From Staphylococcus simulans (GTDB taxonomy: Bacteria > Bacillota > Bacilli > Staphylococcales > Staphylococcaceae): DNA of 64,000 bases. Below the pieces are notes generated by a model. That model did not search any database, was not told the DNA's origin, and saw only the letters and a program-made list of their open reading frames with translations. The position numbers and the translations under genes are program-made. The DNA lies in assembly GCF_002902285.1 (NCBI RefSeq), contig NZ_PPRU01000025.1, forward strand, positions 25,685-89,684, written 5' to 3'. Positions 59,187-64,000 of this stretch are shown here, piece after piece (position 1 is the first letter of the stretch; every line of letters begins with the position of its first letter).

Positions 59187-59202
59187 GTATTTGCCTCCTA
59201 TA

Positions 59203-59247
59203 AAGTAAAAGCACTTAAACAAAGTTGATTCAACCTCATTTAAGTGC
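59203..59247 (-). terminator. Hairpin with T run directly before the YtxH gene binding site
   Basis: Minus-strand arms GCACTTAAA and TTTAAGTGC, with an inner GTTGA/TCAAC pair, followed by TTTTACTTT, then at once the AGGAGGC of the next gene. It may attenuate read-through from the DUF948 gene or be a processing site. Confidence 0.6.
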
Positions 59248-59322
59248 AGTTAGTACGTCTTATAATTGATAATGTAGCCTACAGATGAGGTACACAGTTC
59301 CAATTAGAACTGCATTTAACCA

Positions 59323-59763
59323 TTATCCTCTGTAGTTTGCACTTTCTCTACGTTGTTTTCTGTATTGCCATTTATCAGCAATTTCCATCGCAACGTTTGA
59401 CCATTGGATGACTTGTGAAATTTTATCTTCGTTTTGAGAAATATTATGTGCAATTGAGTTAGTTACTCGGTCCACTGATCCATCTAAATCTTGGATAGAG
59501 TCACCGATACCTTTTACTCCATCAACTACAGAATTTAAGCGGTCCACTTTATCTTGAATATCTTCAGTTAAGCGGTTTGCTTTATGAAGTAAATCTGTTG
59601 ATTCTCTTGTAATCCCTTGAATTTGTCCTTCAATTCCATCAAGAGTCTTAGCCACGTAGTCTAAGTTTTTCTTAACAGATAAAAGAACAACTACAATTCC
59701 GATTACTAATACTAAAAATGCTATAGCTGCAATTAGACCTGCTATAGGTAAAATCCAGTCCAT
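59323..59763 (-). CDS. DUF948 (YtxG-like) membrane-anchored coiled-coil protein
   Basis: 146 residues. One N-terminal transmembrane segment (ILPIAGLIAAIAFLVLVIGIVVVLLSV, ~4-30) is followed by an amphipathic helical region with methyl-accepting-protein-like heptads (LDGIEGQIQGITRESTDLLHKANRLTEDIQDKVDRLNSVVDG). The tail is basic (QYRKQRRESANYRG). ATG with AGGAGGCG. It precedes the YtxH-domain gene (136-base gap with a hairpin), matching the ytxG-ytxH pair of Bacillus. Function unknown; an envelope or stress role is usual speculation. Confidence 0.85.
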   Translation of the reverse strand: MDWILPIAGLIAAIAFLVLVIGIVVVLLSVKKNLDYVAKTLDGIEGQIQGITRESTDLLHKANRLTEDIQDKVDRLNSVVDGVKGIGDSIQDLDGSVDRVTNSIAHNISQNEDKISQVIQWSNVAMEIADKWQYRKQRRESANYRG

Positions 59764-59833
59764 TAAAAACGCCTCCTAAATTGCTTATGTCTTATTTTTA
59801 CTTAATACCCATACATATTTTAACATAAACATA

Positions 59834-61147
59834 TTAAAATTCATTAATTACTCCGTGATTGTCTAAATAGGCACGTTCAACTTTTTGAATATCCCCTGCA
59901 CCCATAAATAAAATCACAGCATCTTCATATGATTTCAATATATTTACATTTTTTTCACCGATTAATTGCGCACCTGGAATGCGATCAATTAAATCTTGAA
60001 TTGTCAAACTGCCTTCATGTTCACGGATAGATCCGAAAATATCACATAAGAAGACACGGTCTGCTTTATTCAAGCTTTCAGCAAACTCATTCAAGAACGC
60101 TTTTGTTCTAGAATACGTATGCGGTTGAAAGACAGCGATAACCTCTTTATGTGGGTATTTTTTACGTGCTGTCTCAATTGTAGCATTAATTTCGCGCGGA
60201 TGGTGGGCATAATCGTCAACAATTACTTGATTATGTACTTTTGTTTCATTAAATCTACGTTTCACTCCGCCGAATGTTTCTAACGCTTCTTTAATATTTT
60301 TTACATCAAGACCTTCTAAATGACAAACCATAATAACCGCAAGTGTATTTAAAATATTATGATCCCCGTATTGCGGTGATAAGAAATGGTCGAAGAATTT
60401 ACCGTCAATGTACACGTCAAACGATGTACCATGTTCTGTAATTTGAAGGTTATCAGCATAAATATCTTCATCTTTTTCTAATCCATAGTAATAAACAGGA
60501 ACATCTGCTTTAATTTTTCTTAAATGGTCATCTTTACCCCATGCGATAATTGCTTTTTTGACATTATGCGCCATTTCTTGGAACGCACTTGTAACGTCAT
60601 CAATATCTTTAAAATAATCAGGATGATCAAAGTCGATGTTCGTCATAATCGCATAATCCGGATGATAACTTAAAAAGTGACGTCTATATTCACATGCTTC
60701 AAACGCAAAATATTCACTTTGAGGAATACCTAAACCTGTGCCATCACCAATTAAGAAAGAAGTTCTTTTATCTCCATTCATTACATGTGATAAAAGGCCT
60801 GTTGTAGATGTTTTGCCGTGTGCACCTGTCACAGCTACAGACGTATACTGCTCAATGACATGGCCTAAGAATGTAGGATAATCAATAATTTCTAATCCTA
60901 ATTCTTTTGCGCGGACAATTTCTTCATGTTCATCTGAAAAGGCGTTTCCTTGAATAACAACCATGCCTTTTTGAATATTGTCTGGGTTAAATGGCAAAAT
61001 TTTAACCCCTTTATTTCTTAATGCATCTTCTGTAAACACATATTGGTCGATGTCGGAGCCCTGAACTTCATGGCCTAAATCATGCATAATTTGCGCCAAT
61101 GAACTCATACCAGAGCCTTTAATACCGACAAAATGATAGTGTGTCAT
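59834..61147 (-). CDS. murC: UDP-N-acetylmuramate-L-alanine ligase
   Basis: Adds the first residue of the peptidoglycan stem peptide, in the cytoplasm. 437 residues. N-terminal UDP-binding Rossmann domain ([17 protein letters not shown], ~4-20), central ATPase domain with the P-loop [14 protein letters not shown] (~108-121), the conserved [10 protein letters not shown] (~173), and the C-terminal domain with [14 protein letters not shown] (~290) and [15 protein letters not shown] with AGAAGGAG. It lies 18 bases after the translocase gene, the ftsK-murC (sftA-murC) order of Bacilli. Confidence 0.97.
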   Translation of the reverse strand: MTHYHFVGIKGSGMSSLAQIMHDLGHEVQGSDIDQYVFTEDALRNKGVKILPFNPDNIQKGMVVIQGNAFSDEHEEIVRAKELGLEIIDYPTFLGHVIEQYTSVAVTGAHGKTSTTGLLSHVMNGDKRTSFLIGDGTGLGIPQSEYFAFEACEYRRHFLSYHPDYAIMTNIDFDHPDYFKDIDDVTSAFQEMAHNVKKAIIAWGKDDHLRKIKADVPVYYYGLEKDEDIYADNLQITEHGTSFDVYIDGKFFDHFLSPQYGDHNILNTLAVIMVCHLEGLDVKNIKEALETFGGVKRRFNETKVHNQVIVDDYAHHPREINATIETARKKYPHKEVIAVFQPHTYSRTKAFLNEFAESLNKADRVFLCDIFGSIREHEGSLTIQDLIDRIPGAQLIGEKNVNILKSYEDAVILFMGAGDIQKVERAYLDNHGVINEF

Positions 61148-61165
61148 ACTTAAACTCCTTCTTTC

Positions 61166-64000
61166 TTATTCCTCATTTATTTCAGCTGCAGTCAAATAAA
61201 CTTCTCTTGGTTTCGAACCGTTCGAACCTGAAATATAACCCAACGCTTCAAGTTGGTCAACAATTCGTGCAGCTCTATTGTAACCAATTTGGAAATGACG
61301 CTGAATGAGTGATGTTGAGATATTGCCCTCTGCAACCATAAATCGACATACATCATCAAACAACTCATCTTTAGGTTGTGCTTTTGTTTGTTTTAACAAT
61401 TCTTTTTCTTCAAATAAATATTCCGGTTCACGTTGTGCCTTAATAAAATCGACAACTGCATCGATTTCTTCATCAGACACAAAGCTGCCTTGAACGCGAA
61501 TTGGTTTATTCATACCATTACCTAGATACAACATATCACCGTAACCAAGTAAGCGTTCTGCACCGCCGCTATCTAATATAGTTCTTGAATCCACACTAGA
61601 TGATACCATAAATGCGATACGAGTTGGAATATTCGCTTTGATTAATCCTGTAATAACGTTTACAGATGGACGTTGTGTTGCTACAAGCATATGAATACCG
61701 CATGCACGTGCTTTTTGTGCAATTCTCGCAATAGATTGCTCTACATCTTGCGGTGCCATCATCATTAAGTCTGCAAGCTCGTCGATTACAATGACAATTT
61801 TAGGCAAACGTTGCTCGTATGAAGCTTTTTTATTGAAAGCTGTAATATTTCGCACATGATATTGCGCAAATAATTTATAACGTCTTTCCATTTCATCAAC
61901 AGCCCACTTCAAGCTTTGTGTTGCTGCTTTGACATCTGTGATCACAGGTGATACTAAATGCGGTAAACCATTGTATGGTGCTAACTCTACCATTTTCGGA
62001 TCAATCAGCAAGAGTTTCAACTCTTCTGGATGATTTTTATATAATAGTGAAAGTAATATGCTGTTAATACAAACAGATTTACCTGAACCCGTAGCCCCTG
62101 CTATCAGTGCGTGTGGCGTTTTCGCAATATCCATTAATAACGGTTCATTATTGATGCGATTACCCATCGCAACTGTTAATTTAGATTCTGCATTCTTAAA
62201 TTGAGGACTCTCAATAATAGATTTTAAGTTCACTTTTGTTGGCGATATATTTGGTACTTCTATACCTACTAAACTTGTACCTGGAATCGGTGCCTCAATT
62301 CGAATATCTTTGGCGGCTAAAGCCATTTTCAAATCATCATGTAATGCAGTGATTCTAGAAACTTTTACCCCTTTTTCAACAGATAATTCAAAACGTGTCA
62401 CACTAGGTCCTTCTGTAACATTCTTAACCTCTGCAGGTACATTGAAGTAATAAAATGCATCATTCAGCTCTTCTTTTTTCTCATCTATCCACTCTTGGTC
62501 AACTTCATGTACTTCTGGTTCATCTAATAAACCTAGACTTGGCAGTTTTAAATTAGGTCCTTTTCGAATACCTTCGTGATGTGCTTGAACAGGTTCCTTT
62601 TGTGCAGTTACAGGTTGCTTAACTTCCTCTTGTGCATTAGATTGTGTCGTTTTTGCTGTCTGTACGTTTGTTGTGATATGTCCTTGTTCAGCTTTTGGTT
62701 GATCAGAATTTTGATTTTCATGTTGTGATGATTGTGGTTCACTGTCGTCATGAGTCGAAACTTCAGTCGTTTGTGAAGCCACGCTTTGTTCAGGCTCTGA
62801 AGAAACCGCAGAATCATTTGTTTGTGTTTTTGATGTTTGTGCAGCTTTACGTTTTTGTGCATCCATCATACGACGTTTGTCTGATGGTGTCATCATCACA
62901 TTGAACGGCTTAGCACCTTTACGAATTGGACGAGAAATTTTCGGTTGTTCAGTTTTAACTTCTTCTGCCTCTGCTTTATTTTCTTCTTGTTCTTCATTAT
63001 TAGAGTCAGGTGTAGAAACTTTTTCAGTAGTTTCTTCTTGTTCAAATGATTCTTCTTGTTCCTCTTTTATTTCTGTTTTTGACTCTTCTTTTTCTGCATC
63101 ATCAGATTTTGGTTGATCTGGTTTCAATTGAGGTTCAAGGCTCGATTTTGCTTTTTCTTCTGTGACTTCTTCTTTAGTTTCATCAGTTTTCGTTGCCTCT
63201 GATTTAGATGTATTACTATCTGGTGCTAACACAGGTTCTTGAACCTCCGTAGAATTATCTTCTTGTGGTTCATCCTGTTCATCTTCAGATTCTTCTGTTG
63301 TTTCTTGTACTGGTTCTGATTCCTGTTCGGTTTCAGTACTTTCATGCACTTCAGTTCCATTTACAGGTTCTTCTGGTACTTCTTCCTGTTCACTTTCAAC
63401 TGGTTCTTCTTCATCTTCAATTTCAGTATATTGTGCTTCAGAAACTTCTGGTAAAGGTTCAGGAGACTCTGTTAGATTTTCTGTCTCAGATTGAGGTGAT
63501 TCTGATTCAAGTTGTTGTGTTTCTTCAGGAGCATCTTCCACAACTTTAACGTCTTGTTCGTCTAATTGATGCATGTCTTGAACTTGGTTTAAATCTACTT
63601 CTTCATAGTCAAAGTCGTTTTGTGGTTGTGTTGATGTTTCTTCAGACGTTTCTGTTTGTATGTGTTCTGAGGTAGGTTGTTGTGTTTCTTCGCCTTCTTG
63701 GTCTTCAGCAGCTCTGGCTTCTTTTTCTTTTTCAAAGCCATTTTCTTGGAAGACTGGATCTTCTACATACTGTTTGGCTTGTTCAGCATACATTTCATCA
63801 ATAGCCTTTTGAATTGAGCTGACATCTTCTTGTTCACGTTTTTGTTGAAGTGCTTCTTTGAATTTTTTGCGTTGTAACACTTTTCGTTCGCGTTCACGTC
63901 GAATTTCTTCAACAATTTGTGAAGCATAAATATTATTAATATTAATTGTATTATCCGCTTTAGAATAATTAGGTGTTTGTTTCACTTGGTGTTGTGAATC
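61166..64000 (-). CDS. ftsK: DNA translocase of the FtsK/SpoIIIE family (SftA-like), 5'-truncated by the window edge
   Basis: Hexameric motor that moves chromosome ends away from the closing septum. At least 944 residues are visible, and the frame stays open to the edge; a GTG at 63985 is probably an internal valine because the conserved NYSKADNTININNIYASQIVEEIRRERERK block lies well inside the S. aureus protein. Next comes a roughly 400-residue linker very rich in E, Q, T and S (~45-470). The motor follows, with Walker A GATGSGKSVCINSILL (~635), Walker B IVIVIDELADLMMM, ATQRPSVNVITG and the sensor block SSSVDSRTILD. It ends with the gamma winged helix (FMVAEGNISTSLIQRHFQIGYNRAARIVDQLE), which reads oriented DNA motifs. 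No membrane segments are visible in this part. Confidence 0.93.
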   Translation of the reverse strand, partial: DSQHQVKQTPNYSKADNTININNIYASQIVEEIRRERERKVLQRKKFKEALQQKREQEDVSSIQKAIDEMYAEQAKQYVEDPVFQENGFEKEKEARAAEDQEGEETQQPTSEHIQTETSEETSTQPQNDFDYEEVDLNQVQDMHQLDEQDVKVVEDAPEETQQLESESPQSETENLTESPEPLPEVSEAQYTEIEDEEEPVESEQEEVPEEPVNGTEVHESTETEQESEPVQETTEESEDEQDEPQEDNSTEVQEPVLAPDSNTSKSEATKTDETKEEVTEEKAKSSLEPQLKPDQPKSDDAEKEESKTEIKEEQEESFEQEETTEKVSTPDSNNEEQEENKAEAEEVKTEQPKISRPIRKGAKPFNVMMTPSDKRRMMDAQKRKAAQTSKTQTNDSAVSSEPEQSVASQTTEVSTHDDSEPQSSQHENQNSDQPKAEQGHITTNVQTAKTTQSNAQEEVKQPVTAQKEPVQAHHEGIRKGPNLKLPSLGLLDEPEVHEVDQEWIDEKKEELNDAFYYFNVPAEVKNVTEGPSVTRFELSVEKGVKVSRITALHDDLKMALAAKDIRIEAPIPGTSLVGIEVPNISPTKVNLKSIIESPQFKNAESKLTVAMGNRINNEPLLMDIAKTPHALIAGATGSGKSVCINSILLSLLYKNHPEELKLLLIDPKMVELAPYNGLPHLVSPVITDVKAATQSLKWAVDEMERRYKLFAQYHVRNITAFNKKASYEQRLPKIVIVIDELADLMMMAPQDVEQSIARIAQKARACGIHMLVATQRPSVNVITGLIKANIPTRIAFMVSSSVDSRTILDSGGAERLLGYGDMLYLGNGMNKPIRVQGSFVSDEEIDAVVDFIKAQREPEYLFEEKELLKQTKAQPKDELFDDVCRFMVAEGNISTSLIQRHFQIGYNRAARIVDQLEALGYISGSNGSKPREVYLTAAEINEE

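Noticed and set aside
62608..63549. Additional open frames within the 5' half of the ftsK-type gene
   Set aside because: Products of the Glu/Gln/Thr-rich linker codons read in other frames; no start signals or plausible protein features.

Overview
The window is a stretch of the core chromosome of a low-GC Gram-positive bacterium, most probably a Staphylococcus. The reasons are AT-rich DNA, strong GGAGG-type ribosome binding sites, and a gene order (coaE-mutM-polA-phoRP-citCZ ... pyk-pfkA-accAD ... dnaE ... ackA-tpx ... thiI-nifZ-ezrA ... rpsD ... serA ... tyrS ... acsA-acuAC-ccpA-aroA ... murC-ftsK) that matches, gene for gene as I recall it, the block in Staphylococcus aureus. The proteins resemble but are not identical to those I remember from S. 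aureus, so another species of the genus is likely; I cannot name it. I see no phage, insertion sequence, integrase, CRISPR array, tRNA or rRNA gene, and no segment with clearly foreign composition.

Layout. Bases 1-6300, minus strand: the end of coaE, mutM, polA and the phosphate two-component system phoP-phoR. Bases 6400-9250: citrate cycle genes citZ-icd, then a divergent amino acid permease (to 10618). Bases 10850-17100: central carbon and lipid supply on the minus strand, namely pfkA-pyk, accD-accA and a malic enzyme. Bases 17300-22900: dnaE, nrnA and a DRTGG/CBS regulator. Bases 23080-27440: two universal stress proteins, a metallo-hydrolase, a proline-type peptidase and alanine dehydrogenase. 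Bases 27500-33800: ytxK-ackA, tpx, a TSUP exporter and the sulfur pair nifZ-thiI. Bases 33900-39300: ezrA, a free methionine sulfoxide reductase, rpsD with its structured leader, two small membrane proteins (one only 42 residues), a phosphodiesterase and an OsmC protein. Bases 39400-49600: a serine pathway operon, HAD hydrolase, PTS permease, acyltransferase, HtrA, tyrS with a T-box leader and a glycosyltransferase. Bases 49600-57900: one-carbon and acetate metabolism (fhs, acsA, acuA, acuC), the regulator ccpA, and the first enzyme of aromatic synthesis. Bases 58000-64000: two surface or envelope-associated proteins, murC, and the 3' part of a large FtsK/SftA-type translocase that runs off the window.

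How the parts connect. Much of the window concerns the glycolysis/acetate/citrate node (pfkA, pyk, ackA, acsA, citZ, icd, malic enzyme, ald) together with its global regulator CcpA. Candidate catabolite-responsive (cre) sites sit just downstream of the -10 boxes of citZ, acsA and ccpA itself. AcsA is flanked by its predicted acetyltransferase (AcuA) and deacetylase (AcuC). Other readable regulation includes three phased PhoP-box-like hexamers upstream of phoP, a CodY-like box before the serine operon, a tyrosine T-box before tyrS and an S4-type leader before rpsD.

I found no convincing new multi-gene system. The best leads are small: an overlooked 42-codon membrane protein gene, terminator-like hairpins placed inside the leaders of ytxK-ackA and of the YtxH-domain gene, and several unassigned operator-like repeats. 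All motif calls were made by eye without searches.
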